DNA of 64,000 nucleotides from JBBDIP01 sp964602455 (GCA_964602455.1 CAZRRG010000001.1:1-64000), one strand, 5' to 3'; counted from the stretch's first letter, positions 35,014 through 44,095 are shown. Notes: generated from the letters alone by a model not told the origin. Numbers and translations: made by a program.

Positions 35014-35928
35014 TCACTTCGCGATCAGGTCTTTTTCGTAAACGTACTGCCCGCCTTCCTTAACCGTCACAACTGCCGCGATCTCGCGCCGGTCAGGCAT
35101 CGCGACAATCGCCCGGTAGGGCAGCGGCCGCCCGGTGTCGTGGGGCTCGAGGTCCTTTGCCTTCAGCGCGACTCCGTGGGACACGCCCACCTCGGCGCCC
35201 GGGCGAAGCACCAGCACCGGGTAGTCGGGCATGACCGTAAGAGGAGGCAGCAAGGCCTCGTGCGCCCGCCCTTCCCTGACCATCCGCTTCAGGGATTGGA
35301 TGGTCAAAGAGTCCTTCAGCAGGAACTTGCCGGCTCTTTCCCGGAGCAGGTACGAGACCGTCGCCCCGCACCCGAGCATGTCCCCAAGCGAAAACGCCAG
35401 CGAGCGGACGTAGGTGCCTCTGCCCACCCGCATCGAGAAAAGCCCCTTGGGATGGGTGCCCGGCCGCCATCCCACGAGCTCGAGCTCGTGCACGACGACC
35501 TCACGCGGCTCCGTCTCCACTGTGGCGCCTTCCCGCGCAAGGTTCAGGAGCTTCTTGCCCCCAACCTTGAGCGCCGAGAACACCGGAGGCTTCTGCATGA
35601 TAACCCCCCGTAGCTCCGGTAAGCGCCGCCGGACCATGTCGGGAGTAATGTCCCCAGCGTCAACCACCGACTCGGGTTCGCCCTCAGTGTCGCCGGTCGC
35701 AGTCCTCACCCCGAAGGTGAACTCGGTGAAGTAGCGCTTGTCCTCACCGAGGAAGTACTCGGACAACCTGCGATAAGTGCCGCACGCCATGGGAAGCACG
35801 CCTACCGCCAGCGGATCGAGCGTGCCGAGGTGCCCCAGGCGGTCCTCACCTAAGAACCTCCTGGCAAGCATGACAACATCATGTGAAGTGGCGCCACGGG
35901 GCTTTAAGATGTTCAGGAATCCATCCAT
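35014..35928 (-). CDS. truB: tRNA pseudouridine(55) synthase
   Basis: Makes pseudouridine 55 in the T-loop of elongator tRNAs. The catalytic Asp38 lies in LGHLGTLDPLAVGVLP; the family block with KPPVFSALKVGGKK follows. At 304 residues it includes a C-terminal PUA-like region (about 235-304). Its first codons overlap the nrnA 3' end by 16 nt, indicating translational coupling within the operon. Confidence 0.95.
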   Translation of the reverse strand: MDGFLNILKPRGATSHDVVMLARRFLGEDRLGHLGTLDPLAVGVLPMACGTYRRLSEYFLGEDKRYFTEFTFGVRTATGDTEGEPESVVDAGDITPDMVRRRLPELRGVIMQKPPVFSALKVGGKKLLNLAREGATVETEPREVVVHELELVGWRPGTHPKGLFSMRVGRGTYVRSLAFSLGDMLGCGATVSYLLRERAGKFLLKDSLTIQSLKRMVREGRAHEALLPPLTVMPDYPVLVLRPGAEVGVSHGVALKAKDLEPHDTGRPLPYRAIVAMPDRREIAAVVTVKEGGQYVYEKDLIAK

Positions 35929-36902
35929 GAGAGGCTGTCCAACTTTTCGAGGACTTTTGCCATTGCTTCGGCGAGGTCGCCGGGGACGAGGGCTCCCGCT
36001 GCTCTGGGATGTCCTCCTCCTCCCAGCGACACCGCTACTTCCGCGACATCAACCTTGCTCCTCGACCGCATGCTCACGTGGAAGCCCCGGCCCTGGGGAT
36101 CTTCCTTGAACAGCAGGGCAACTTCCACTCCCGTCAGGGAGCGGGGATAGCCGATAATACCTTCCGTCTCGTCGGGCGAAGCCCCGGCAGCCTTCATCAT
36201 CTCTTTGGTGACGACGATTGAGGCGACCTTGCCCCGCCTGTGGAGCTTCAGTGTGCTCAAAGCGCTGGCCAGGAGCAGGACCGACGACACTGATCTGGTC
36301 TCAAACACATGCTCGGCGATGCTCCACGCGGCAACGCCCTTGTCCAGCAGCGCAGCCGCGACCCGAAGGCACGCGCCGGTTGTGTTCTGGTACCGGAACC
36401 CGCCGGTATCTGTGACTACGGCCACGTAGAGGCAGGTTGCGATCTCCAGGGTTATGTCGACCCCGAGGGCCTCCAGGACCTCATAGACTATTTCCCCGGT
36501 GGCCGAAGCGTCAGGCCGGACCAAACGGACGTCTCCAAACCCGCTGTTGGAGACGTGATGGTCGATGTTGATGAAAAACTTGCCTTCAGCGAACCGCAGC
36601 GCTGGCCCGGCGCGCTCGGGGTCGGTGCAGTCCACGAACAGGGCTACCTCAGGGCTGAAGTCAGCAGGCTCCAGATAGGCCGCGCGGGTGTGAAACGGCT
36701 TGCCCGGCAGGAAATCATAGACTGCCGGGAGCGGGTCCGCCGTCACAAGAATCGCCCGCTTCCCCAGTGCATGCAGCGCCAGGACCATGGCCAACCCCGA
36801 CCCCACAGCGTCGCCGTCCGGCTTCTCGTGGGAGAGGACCACGAAGCTATTGTGGGACCGGATAGCCGAAGCCACCCGCTGGAGGTCCGCCTGCGGATCC
36901 AC
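35913..36902 (-). CDS. nrnA: DHH-family oligoribonuclease/pAp phosphatase
   Basis: Nano-RNase that degrades 2-5-nt RNAs and hydrolyses 3'-phosphoadenosine 5'-phosphate; cytoplasmic, Mn2+-dependent. DHH domain motifs: SHEKPDGDAVGSG (25-36), FVDCTDPERAG (89-99), NIDHHVSN (Asp114-His116) and VVTDTGGFRY. The DHHA1 domain ends with SLGGGGHPRAAGA. At 329 residues it is typical. It overlaps truB and sits 2 nt after rbfA. Confidence 0.94.
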   Translation of the reverse strand: MDPQADLQRVASAIRSHNSFVVLSHEKPDGDAVGSGLAMVLALHALGKRAILVTADPLPAVYDFLPGKPFHTRAAYLEPADFSPEVALFVDCTDPERAGPALRFAEGKFFINIDHHVSNSGFGDVRLVRPDASATGEIVYEVLEALGVDITLEIATCLYVAVVTDTGGFRYQNTTGACLRVAAALLDKGVAAWSIAEHVFETRSVSSVLLLASALSTLKLHRRGKVASIVVTKEMMKAAGASPDETEGIIGYPRSLTGVEVALLFKEDPQGRGFHVSMRSRSKVDVAEVAVSLGGGGHPRAAGALVPGDLAEAMAKVLEKLDSLSWMDS

Positions 36903-36904
36903 CC

Positions 36905-37249
36905 TCAGCGCTCCTTATTGAGCTCGTTCAGTATCTTCGACACCTTGATGCTGTGCTCAATCCCTTCGTCGAGGACGAACGAGATTTCAGGCGCATGGCG
37001 CATGCCCAAAGCCTTGGCCACCTCGGACCTGATAAGGCCCTGGGCGCTCCGGAGGCCTTCCATCGTGCGCGCTTTCTCCTCATCGGATCCGAGGACGCTC
37101 ACGTAGATCTTCGCCTGTGAAATATCACTCGGGACGTCTACCTTTACAATGCTTGCAAAGCCAATACGCGGGTCCTTGACCCTGCGAAAAAGCAGCTCGG
37201 AGACAACTTCCTGCACCATCGCGGCAACTCTTGCTGGTCTCCCAGCCAC
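36905..37249 (-). CDS. rbfA: ribosome-binding factor A
   Basis: Late 30S maturation factor with a KH-like fold, 114 residues. Conserved blocks are VQEVVSELLFRRVKDPRIGF and ISQAKIYVSVLGSDEEKART, ending PEISFVLDEGIEHSIKVSKIL. The GTG start has AAGGAG about 9 nt upstream. It lies downstream of infB after a 66-nt spacer and just before nrnA, the standard order. Confidence 0.95.
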   Translation of the reverse strand: MAGRPARVAAMVQEVVSELLFRRVKDPRIGFASIVKVDVPSDISQAKIYVSVLGSDEEKARTMEGLRSAQGLIRSEVAKALGMRHAPEISFVLDEGIEHSIKVSKILNELNKER

Positions 37250-37315
37250 CGGCGATCACTCCTTATCCCGTCCACATAGCGTCAGCGGGTGAAAGATGCC
37301 CCAAGACGGCCACTC

Positions 37316-39724
37316 CTACGCCGGCTGGACTTCCTTCATCGCAAACGCCTCGACCACATCGCCGACCTGCACGTCCTGGAACTTGTCGAGGCCGAGCCCG
37401 CATTCGTAGCCCGCCGAGACCTCGGACACGTCGTCCTTGAATCTCTTCAGAGAGGCCATCTTGCCTTCATAGACGACAACCCCGTTGCGAAGTAGCCGCA
37501 CAGACGCCGATCTCGGTATCTTGCCTTCCGTGACGTAGCAGCCGGCTACGGTGCCGACCTTAGGCACGTGGAACGTCTGCCTGACTTCGATCCTGCCGAG
37601 CACGACTTCCTCGGTCTTTGGCTTCACCAGGCCCTTGAGCATGCTCGCGACGTCGTCAAGTAGGTCATAGATTACCCGGTAGGTCCGTATCTCAACGCCG
37701 GCTTGCTCCGCCAGCGCGGAGGCGTTTCCGAAGGGCCTCACGTTGAACCCCAGGATCCTTGCGCCCGATGCCTTCGCCAGCGTCACGTCGGACTCTATGA
37801 TTCCGCCGACTCCCGAGTGGATGACGTCGAGTTTGACCTCGCCGCCCTCGATCTTGCCGAGCGCCTGAAGGATGGCCTCCAAGGACCCCTGCACGTCTCC
37901 CTTGACGATGACCTTGAGGTCCCGGGTCTGGCTTGCCTGGTCCTTGGCGAACAGGTCTTCGAGAGTCATGGTGCTGCGCGCCGCCTGCATATCCTGGTCG
38001 CGCTTCTGCATCTTGCGCCGCTCAGTCACTTCCTTGGCGGTCTTCTCATCGTCAACTACCAGGAAGACGTCTCCGGCCTGGGGCACTTCCTCCAGACCGA
38101 CGATCTCCACCGGCGTGGCGGGTCCCGCCTTCTTGACCTGGCGACCCCGGGCGTCGAACATCACGCGAATCCGGCCCCAGGTCGTGTCGGTGATAATCAC
38201 GTCTCCGACCCTCAAGGAACCTGCCTTGATAATAGCGGTGGCGACCGGGCCCTTGCCTTTGTCCATCTCGGACTCGATGATGTGGCCGCGCCCCTTCCTG
38301 GTCGGGTCGGTCTTGATCTCCTGCATCTCCGCCACCAGGATGATCATCTCGAGAAGGTCGCTAACTCCCTCTCCGGTCCTGGCCGACACAGGGACCACCA
38401 CGGTATCGCCGCCCCAGTCCTCAGGAACGAGGCCGTGGTCGGCTAGCTGCTGTTTCACTCTATCGGGCTTGGCGCCCGGCTTATCCATCTTGTTGAGAGC
38501 CACGATGATGGGGACTCCGGCAGCCTTGGCGTGGTTGATGGCCTCTAGCGTCTGGGGCATCACGCCGTCGTCCGCGGCAACAACCAGGACCGCGACGTCT
38601 GTTACCTGGGCTCCTCTCGCCCTCATGGCGGTAAAGGCCTCGTGGCCGGGAGTGTCAAGGAAGATGATCCTGTTGTCTCCGTGCTCCACAACGGAAGCTC
38701 CGATGTGCTGGGTAATGCCGCCCGCTTCCCTCGCGGTGACGTTGGTGTGCCGGATGGCGTCCAAAAGCGACGTCTTGCCGTGGTCAACATGGCCCATGAC
38801 CGTTACCACTGGCGGACGGGCCACCGAAGCTTCGGCGTCGTCGGGCCGGTTCAGCTCATCGGCGATAGCCTGCTCCTGAGTAACCTCAGGTTCCTTGAGC
38901 GTGACCACGCACCCCAGTTTCTCGGCTACCTTAACCGCGATCTCGGGCGGTACGCTCTGGTTGATGCTAATCAGCGTACCCATGCTCATTAGGGTCCGCA
39001 GGATGATGTTGGTGGGCACACCGACAAGGCTCGAGAGTTCTCGTACTCCAACGGCTCCCTGGATCGTCACGTGCCTTGCTCCGGTCTGTCTCTCCGGCTG
39101 GGAAGGTCGAGCCGGGGGCGCAGGGTACCGGGAGTCCCGCCTGTTGTCGAACCTGCGGTATCCACCGCCACCACCGCCGTGTCCGCCGCCCCTACCCTGG
39201 AACTGGGGCCTCTGCTGCGAACCCCCGCCCGGCCTCTGGTAGGAACCCTGTGGAGGTCTCTGGCCGGGTTGCTGCTGGGCCGGCCTCTGGGCCGGCTGTC
39301 CCTGTGGAGCTCCCTGGCTGCCCACCGGGGGACGAGCCGGGGCGCCGGATGCCGGCGAAGGCGCTCTCTGGGCCGGTGCAGGCGCCTTGGGTGCGGGCTG
39401 ACCGGGCTTTGCGGCAGGCTGGGCTGCCTGCTGCGGCTGTGCTGTCCTGGCCGCGGGCTGGGCCGGCTGCTGTGCGGGCTGGCCGGGCTTCGCCGCGGGA
39501 GGGGCTGCCTGCTGGGCAGGCTGGCCGGGCTTCGCCGCAGGTTGGGCCGTCTTTTGAGCGGCGGGAGGGCTTAACCGTTTCCTGACGGCGTCCACCACCG
39601 CGTCATCCAGAGCCGCCATATGGTTTTTCACCGATGTGCCCATCTGCTCCAAGGCATTTATGACTTCTTTTGAGTCAACCCCAAGATCTTTTGCCAATTC
39701 ATATACACGGATGCTTTTTGCCAT
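37316..39724 (-). CDS. infB: translation initiation factor IF-2
   Basis: GTPase that places initiator tRNA on the 30S subunit. The ATG at 39724 was chosen: GAGGAGGTGA precedes it and the product begins MAKSIRVYELAKDLGV, the IF-2 N-domain start, giving 802 residues. A low-complexity linker (about 65-200) is built of imperfect Pro/Ala/Gln/Lys repeats such as PAAKPGQPAQ. The G domain follows with GHVDHGKTS (Lys317), DTPGHEAF and NKMD, then the IF-2 C-terminal domains. The linker repeats are collapsed from high-GC codons and could vary in number between strains. Confidence 0.96.
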   Translation of the reverse strand: MAKSIRVYELAKDLGVDSKEVINALEQMGTSVKNHMAALDDAVVDAVRKRLSPPAAQKTAQPAAKPGQPAQQAAPPAAKPGQPAQQPAQPAARTAQPQQAAQPAAKPGQPAPKAPAPAQRAPSPASGAPARPPVGSQGAPQGQPAQRPAQQQPGQRPPQGSYQRPGGGSQQRPQFQGRGGGHGGGGGGYRRFDNRRDSRYPAPPARPSQPERQTGARHVTIQGAVGVRELSSLVGVPTNIILRTLMSMGTLISINQSVPPEIAVKVAEKLGCVVTLKEPEVTQEQAIADELNRPDDAEASVARPPVVTVMGHVDHGKTSLLDAIRHTNVTAREAGGITQHIGASVVEHGDNRIIFLDTPGHEAFTAMRARGAQVTDVAVLVVAADDGVMPQTLEAINHAKAAGVPIIVALNKMDKPGAKPDRVKQQLADHGLVPEDWGGDTVVVPVSARTGEGVSDLLEMIILVAEMQEIKTDPTRKGRGHIIESEMDKGKGPVATAIIKAGSLRVGDVIITDTTWGRIRVMFDARGRQVKKAGPATPVEIVGLEEVPQAGDVFLVVDDEKTAKEVTERRKMQKRDQDMQAARSTMTLEDLFAKDQASQTRDLKVIVKGDVQGSLEAILQALGKIEGGEVKLDVIHSGVGGIIESDVTLAKASGARILGFNVRPFGNASALAEQAGVEIRTYRVIYDLLDDVASMLKGLVKPKTEEVVLGRIEVRQTFHVPKVGTVAGCYVTEGKIPRSASVRLLRNGVVVYEGKMASLKRFKDDVSEVSAGYECGLGLDKFQDVQVGDVVEAFAMKEVQPA

Positions 39725-39731
39725 CCGGTAG

Positions 39732-40013
39732 TCACCTCCTCGGCTCGCGGTTAAGTTCCCCAATGTGGTCTTTCAGCTGGTCGTAGAACGACGGAAGCGG
39801 GGCGACTTCCAGGACCCTCTCAAGACGTTTGCCCTTCCTTAGGAGTTCAAGGCACTCCAGGTTCGGACACACGTAAGCTCCCCGGCCGGACTTCTTGCCT
39901 GTTGGATCGACCTCGATCACCCCGTCCGGGGTACGGACGATCCGTATCATGTCCCTCTTTGGCTTTACCGCCTGACAACCCAGGCATGTCCGTTCCGGCA
40001 GTTTCCTGGGCAT
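39732..40013 (-). CDS. rnpM: RNase P modulator RnpM (YlxR family)
   Basis: Small basic RNA-binding protein of the YlxR family, reported to modulate RNase P in Bacillus. The ATG at 40013 was chosen because GGAGG is 8 nt upstream, giving 93 residues beginning MPRKLPERTCLGC; a GTG three codons earlier also exists. Features are the CLGC motif, KRDMIRIVRTPDG, GRGAYVCP and a C-terminal basic helix. It lies between nusA and infB. The L7Ae-like ylxQ gene that often separates rnpM and infB is absent: only 7 nt lie between them. Confidence 0.93.
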   Translation of the reverse strand: MPRKLPERTCLGCQAVKPKRDMIRIVRTPDGVIEVDPTGKKSGRGAYVCPNLECLELLRKGKRLERVLEVAPLPSFYDQLKDHIGELNREPRR

Positions 40014-40031
40014 ACACCCCACCTCCAGTGT

Positions 40032-41081
40032 CTACATATCGGTTTGTCCTCCAGTGCGGGCGTCGGACTTGATGTCCACCTTGAGTCCGGTGAGTTTCGC
40101 CGCGAGGCGCGCGTTCTGGCCGTCTCGGCCTATCGCCAGCGAGAGCTGGTGCTCTGCCACGATGACCCTGGCAATGCGCTCCTCGGCGTTCACATCAACG
40201 CGGATAACCTTGGCGGGATTAAGAGCGTTGGCGACGAACGTCCTTGGATCGTCGCTCCACTCGATGATGTCGATTCGCTCCCCTCGGAGCTCCTGCACTA
40301 TTGCCTGCACTCTGCTTCCTCTTGTCCCGACGCAGGCGCCCAATGCATCCACCTCAGGAAGGTTAGCCTTCACCGCAACCTTTGAGCGCATGCCTGCTTC
40401 ACGGGCGATGCCCCGGATCTCAACGACACCGTCGCGGATCTCGGGCACTTCCAGTTCAAACAGCCTCTTGAGGAGGCCGGGATGGGTCCTGGACAGCAAG
40501 ATCTGGGGGCCCTTGGGGGTCTTCCGGACCTCCAGCACGTAGGCCTTGATGCGGTCTCGCTCGTGGTACTTCTCGGACCTCACCTGTTCCTGGGGCAGGA
40601 TGTAACCCTCGACCCTGCCCAGGTCGACGATGACTATCCCGCGCTCGACCCGGACGATCTGGCCTGTCACCACATCGCCTTCGCGCTCGGCGAACTCCTC
40701 GTATATCATCCCGCGTTCCTTCTCGCGGAGTTTTTGCATCACGACCTGCTTGGCGGTCTGGGCGGCGATGCGCCCGAAGCCCTTGGCGGGGATCTCGTTC
40801 TCCACGAAGTCTCCTACCTTGGCCTTGGGGTTCTTGGACGCTGCTTCCTCCAGGCTCACCTGAGTATCAGGATCTTCAACCTGGTCGACAACCTCGCGGC
40901 GGGAGAGCACACGAATCCCGCCGGTCGCACGGTCAAACTGAACGCGGACGTTCTCAGCCGAGCCAAAGTGCTTCCGGTAAGCCGACAGGAGGGCCGCTTC
41001 AAGGGCCTCAATCAGGTCATCTACCGATATGCCCCGTTCCCTCTCGAGTTGGTTTAGGGCGTAAAGAATCTCTCCGTCCAC
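40032..41081 (-). CDS. nusA: transcription termination/antitermination factor NusA
   Basis: RNA polymerase-binding elongation factor. The GTG at 41081 was chosen because AAGGAGG lies 8 nt upstream and the product begins with the NusA N-domain (DGEILYALNQLERERGI), giving 349 residues, the short Gram-positive form without acidic repeats. The S1 domain contains GQIVRVERGIVIVDLG. KH1 and KH2 follow, with GACVGTRGSRVQAIVQEL and RVIVAEHQLSLAIGRDGQNARLA. It is second gene of the operon, 16 nt after rimP. Confidence 0.95.
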   Translation of the reverse strand: MDGEILYALNQLERERGISVDDLIEALEAALLSAYRKHFGSAENVRVQFDRATGGIRVLSRREVVDQVEDPDTQVSLEEAASKNPKAKVGDFVENEIPAKGFGRIAAQTAKQVVMQKLREKERGMIYEEFAEREGDVVTGQIVRVERGIVIVDLGRVEGYILPQEQVRSEKYHERDRIKAYVLEVRKTPKGPQILLSRTHPGLLKRLFELEVPEIRDGVVEIRGIAREAGMRSKVAVKANLPEVDALGACVGTRGSRVQAIVQELRGERIDIIEWSDDPRTFVANALNPAKVIRVDVNAEERIARVIVAEHQLSLAIGRDGQNARLAAKLTGLKVDIKSDARTGGQTDM

Positions 41082-41097
41082 TTCTCCCGCCTCCTTC

Positions 41098-41586
41098 CTA
41101 TCTGTCTCGCCGGTCTTTGTAGACCAAACTAATTTTGCTGACACTTGCTCTCTCGAACCGCATCTCGCCTTCCGGAGCGCTGATCACCACGGTTTCCTTG
41201 CCCTGGGGATCGCTCTCCAGCCCGACAAGTTCTCCCTGGTAAGTCCTCTTCCCAGCGAGCGGTGCGAAGAGGTTCACCTGGACCGGCATCCCCTTGAAGA
41301 TGGCGAACTCCTTTGCCCTGCGCAAAGTCCGCTCAAGTCCCGGAGACGACACCTCCAGGGTGTAGCTCCCTGGCACCGGATCGGTCTCATCCAGGCGGTC
41401 CGAGATGGCGTTCTGCACCATGGCGCAATCGTCAAGGGTAATCCCTTGCTGCTTGTAGATGGTCGCCCGGAGCACCGTCATGCGGTTCTCGCTGGTCAGC
41501 TCAACGTCAAGCAGCTCGACTCCCAGCCTCTCGACCAGGGGTTCGAGGTCCTGAAACACCTTATCTTCGATGTCACGGCGGCTCAT
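41098..41586 (-). CDS. rimP: ribosome maturation factor RimP
   Basis: 30S assembly factor, 162 residues. The start was set at the ATG at 41586 (MSRRDIEDKVFQDLEPLVERLG) with a GGGGTGAT site; the open frame runs 8 codons further into the leader hairpin. Conserved blocks are VELLDVELTSENR, DDCAMVQNAISDRLDE and YTLEVSSPGLERTLRRAKEFA, the last being the RimP signature. It is first gene of the ten-gene operon and is preceded by a promoter and an attenuator-like stem. Confidence 0.94.
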   Translation of the reverse strand: MSRRDIEDKVFQDLEPLVERLGVELLDVELTSENRMTVLRATIYKQQGITLDDCAMVQNAISDRLDETDPVPGSYTLEVSSPGLERTLRRAKEFAIFKGMPVQVNLFAPLAGKRTYQGELVGLESDPQGKETVVISAPEGEMRFERASVSKISLVYKDRRDR

Positions 41587-41608
41587 ATCAATCACCCCGA
41601 CAACATAC

Positions 41609-41636
41609 AAAAAGTGGGTCTTGGCGAAAACCCACT
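41609..41636 (-). terminator. attenuator-like terminator in the rimP operon leader
   Basis: On the minus strand a 7-bp stem (41630-41636 with 41613-41619, 10-nt loop) runs straight into a T tract (41609-41613). It lies 23 nt before the rimP ATG and about 45 nt after the predicted transcription start, so it can only act on the rimP-pnp transcript. Confidence 0.7.
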
Positions 41637-41686
41637 CCGGCAGACCTTCTCCTCATTGTTGCCAACCATTGGTGCTTCCAAGAGCC

Positions 41687-41716
41687 AGTATAGCACACGG
41701 ATGAAACTACGGGCAA
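41687..41716 (-). promoter_or_regulatory. promoter of the rimP-nusA-infB-pnp operon
   Basis: On the minus strand TTGCCC (41711-41716) and TATACT (41687-41692) are 18 bp apart, giving a leader of about 95 nt before rimP. It is the only good promoter-like pair in this 225-bp divergent gap. Confidence 0.55.
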
Positions 41717-41811
41717 CGGACTGTGGCGTGCCGGTCGCCGGCTTCGTTTGGCCACAGGCTTCGTTTGACCGCCGGCTTCTGGGCAGAAACTAGCCAAAAG
41801 GAGGTCGTTCC

Positions 41812-42585
41812 GTGTCCTACTACACAAAGATGTTCAGCCTTGAGGGCAAGACAGCCATCGTAACAGGTGGGTCTCGCGGGATCGGCAAGGCCGCCTGCCG
41901 TGCGTTGGCGGCATTCGGGGCCAAGGTGGCCATCGCGGGGCTGAGCAATGGAAGCCAAGTCACAGTCGACGAGATCCGCGAGAGCGGCGGGGAAGCGATG
42001 TTCATCCAGTGCGACGTATCGGATCCCAAGCAGTCGGAAGAAGCCGTGCGCAGGACCGTGGAGGCGTTCGGTGGAGTGGACATACTGGTCAACAACGCGG
42101 GGGTTGGAGCAGTTGAGCCCGCCGAGGAAGTGACCGAAGAGGAATGGGACCGCGTCATGGCCGTGAACCTGCGGGGCCTGTTCTTCATGAGCCAAGCGGC
42201 GGGCAAGGCGATGATCAGGGCCAAGAAGGGCGGCAGGATCATCAACATAGGCAGCATCTTCGGCCGGGTGGGCAGCGAGATGGGCGCCACTCCCTACCAC
42301 GCCTCCAAAGGCGGGATCGTGGTGCTGACGCGTGCTCTTGCCTGCGAGTGGGCCAAGTACGGGATCTTGGTGAACGCCATCGGGCCCGGGTTCATAAAGA
42401 CGGAGATGACCAAGGGCATCGAGGAGGCGCCGGATCTCTATCACCTTCTGGAGGAACGCCATGCCCTCAAGAGGTTCGGCACGCCCGACGAGATCGCCGG
42501 AGCCGTGATCTACTTCGCCAGCGACGCTTCCCGGTTTGTGACGGGCCAGAACCTCTACGTGGACGGCGGCTACACAGCCTGGTAA
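41812..42585 (+). CDS. SDR-family NAD(P)-dependent oxidoreductase
   Basis: Classical short-chain dehydrogenase of 257 residues. Cofactor motif GGSRGIG (19-25), NNAG in VNNAGVGAVEP, catalytic Ser upstream of Tyr162 and Lys166 in YHASK, and a C-terminal GQNLYVDGGY. It most resembles FabG/gluconate-5-dehydrogenase-like members, which cannot be separated by eye; no fatty-acid genes are nearby. The GTG start follows AAAAGGAGG 6 nt upstream. It is divergent from rimP and upstream of the tldD/tldE pair, from which it is separated by an 82-nt gap containing an inverted repeat. Confidence 0.9.
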   Translation: MSYYTKMFSLEGKTAIVTGGSRGIGKAACRALAAFGAKVAIAGLSNGSQVTVDEIRESGGEAMFIQCDVSDPKQSEEAVRRTVEAFGGVDILVNNAGVGAVEPAEEVTEEEWDRVMAVNLRGLFFMSQAAGKAMIRAKKGGRIINIGSIFGRVGSEMGATPYHASKGGIVVLTRALACEWAKYGILVNAIGPGFIKTEMTKGIEEAPDLYHLLEERHALKRFGTPDEIAGAVIYFASDASRFVTGQNLYVDGGYTAW

Positions 42586-42589
42586 CAGG

Positions 42590-42659
42590 ATTCCTCCTCC
42601 ATTCCGCAGAAGTTCGTCCCACGTGATATCGGACGCGCTGTGGAACTGAGAGGAGGAAT
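42590..42659 (+). promoter_or_regulatory. long-range inverted repeat sequestering the tldD ribosome site
   Basis: ATTCCTCCTC (42590-42599) is the exact complement of GAGGAGGAAT (42650-42659), which contains the tldD Shine-Dalgarno sequence. A 50-nt loop separates them. If the SDR-tldD message is continuous, the stem would hide the ribosome site. Confidence 0.55.
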
Positions 42660-42667
42660 AGCCGGAT

Positions 42668-44095
42668 TTGAGCGATACGCGAGATAGCGTTTTGGTCCCG
42701 TCCGAAGTCCTGGCCAAGGTGATCTCGGTAGCCATGAGCACCGGGGCCGACTTCGCCGAAGTGTTCGTCGAGGACACTTCCACCGAATCACTCGTCGCCG
42801 ATGACGGCCGGATGAAGGACGCCAACTCGGGACGCGACAGGGGCGCCGGGGTTAGGGTCATGAAAGGCGACTCCTCGTCCTACTGCTTTGTGGACAGCCT
42901 CGAAGAAAGCGCCCTTCTCGACGCGGCCAGGATGGCGGCGGCAGCGGTGAACGGAGCCCGCGGAGACTTTGTGGTAGACCTTACGCGGAAGACGGTCCCG
43001 CCGGTAAGCCCCGTCAAGAAGCCCCACGCCAGCCTGGCCAAGCCCTTCAAGGTCGAAATGCTGATGGCGGCCGACGCGGCCGCGCGTGCCTACGACCCGC
43101 TCATCAAGCAGGTCACCGTTGGACTGACTGAGAATGTCAGGAGCACTACCATAGCTAACTCCGAAGGATTGCTCGTGGCGGACTCCCAGACCCGGACCCT
43201 TTTCACCGTGAACACGGTTGCGTCCAAGAACGGAGTGACGCAGACCGGCTACGTCCGCCGCGGCAAGTCCATGGGCCTGGAACTCCTGGACATCTGGACT
43301 CCCGTCGAATGCGGCAGAGACTCCGCGCGCCAGGCCATCGTCAACCTCCACGCCGCGCCGGCGCCCTCGGGCCCCATGACTGTCGTCATGACCAACGGTT
43401 GGGGCGGGGTGCTGTTCCATGAGGCCTGCGGGCACAGCCTTGAGGCAGACGGGATCATGCGAGGGTCCTCGGTGTTCGCGGGCAAGATCGGGCAGAAGGT
43501 CGGCAACTCTGTCGTCACAGCTGTAGACGACCCGACAGTCTCCAACGAATGGGGCAGCTACGGAGTCGACGACGAGGGTAACCCCGCCCGAAGGAAAGTC
43601 CTCATCGAGAACGGTGTGCTCCAGGATTACATGTGGGACCGCAAGAACGCCAAGAAGGGATCCCACGCCATGACCGGCAACGGCCGCCGTGAATCCTACC
43701 GCTACATCGCCATCCCCCGCATGTCCAACACCTGCATCTGGAACGGGGACAGCAAGGCCGAAGACATCCTCTCCGGCACCGACGAAGGCCTGTACGCCAA
43801 GGGGCTACGCGGAGGCCAAGTGGACTCGGCAACCGGAGACTTCGTCTTCGTGGTCTCGGAAGCTTACCTTATAAAGAACGGCAAACTGGGCGACGCGGTG
43901 CGAGGCGCCACCCTTACCGGAAACGGCCTCGCGGTCCTGAACGAGATAGACGCTGTCGCCGACAACCTTGACTTCGGCCCAGGCATGTGCGGGAAGGCCG
44001 GGCAGAGCGTACCCGCGGCGTGCGGCCAGCCGACGCTGCGCATCAGAAAGATTACCGTGGGCGGCACGTCCAGGCGCGAAAGGGGGAACCGGTAG
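42668..44095 (+). CDS. tldD: TldD-like zinc metalloprotease subunit
   Basis: Catalytic subunit of the TldD/TldE (PmbA) heterodimeric protease, which trims unfolded or modified peptides, 475 residues. The zinc motif HEACGH is at 251-256, the HExxxH form typical of TldD. The later segment DEGLYAKGLRGGQVDSATGDF and TLTGNGLAVL is the family's C-terminal hallmark. The start is TTG, with GAGGAGGA about 10-12 nt upstream. Its stop codon overlaps the tldE GTG (TAGTG). No modified-peptide precursor or RiPP enzyme is recognised beside it. Confidence 0.93.
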   Translation: MSDTRDSVLVPSEVLAKVISVAMSTGADFAEVFVEDTSTESLVADDGRMKDANSGRDRGAGVRVMKGDSSSYCFVDSLEESALLDAARMAAAAVNGARGDFVVDLTRKTVPPVSPVKKPHASLAKPFKVEMLMAADAAARAYDPLIKQVTVGLTENVRSTTIANSEGLLVADSQTRTLFTVNTVASKNGVTQTGYVRRGKSMGLELLDIWTPVECGRDSARQAIVNLHAAPAPSGPMTVVMTNGWGGVLFHEACGHSLEADGIMRGSSVFAGKIGQKVGNSVVTAVDDPTVSNEWGSYGVDDEGNPARRKVLIENGVLQDYMWDRKNAKKGSHAMTGNGRRESYRYIAIPRMSNTCIWNGDSKAEDILSGTDEGLYAKGLRGGQVDSATGDFVFVVSEAYLIKNGKLGDAVRGATLTGNGLAVLNEIDAVADNLDFGPGMCGKAGQSVPAACGQPTLRIRKITVGGTSRRERGNR

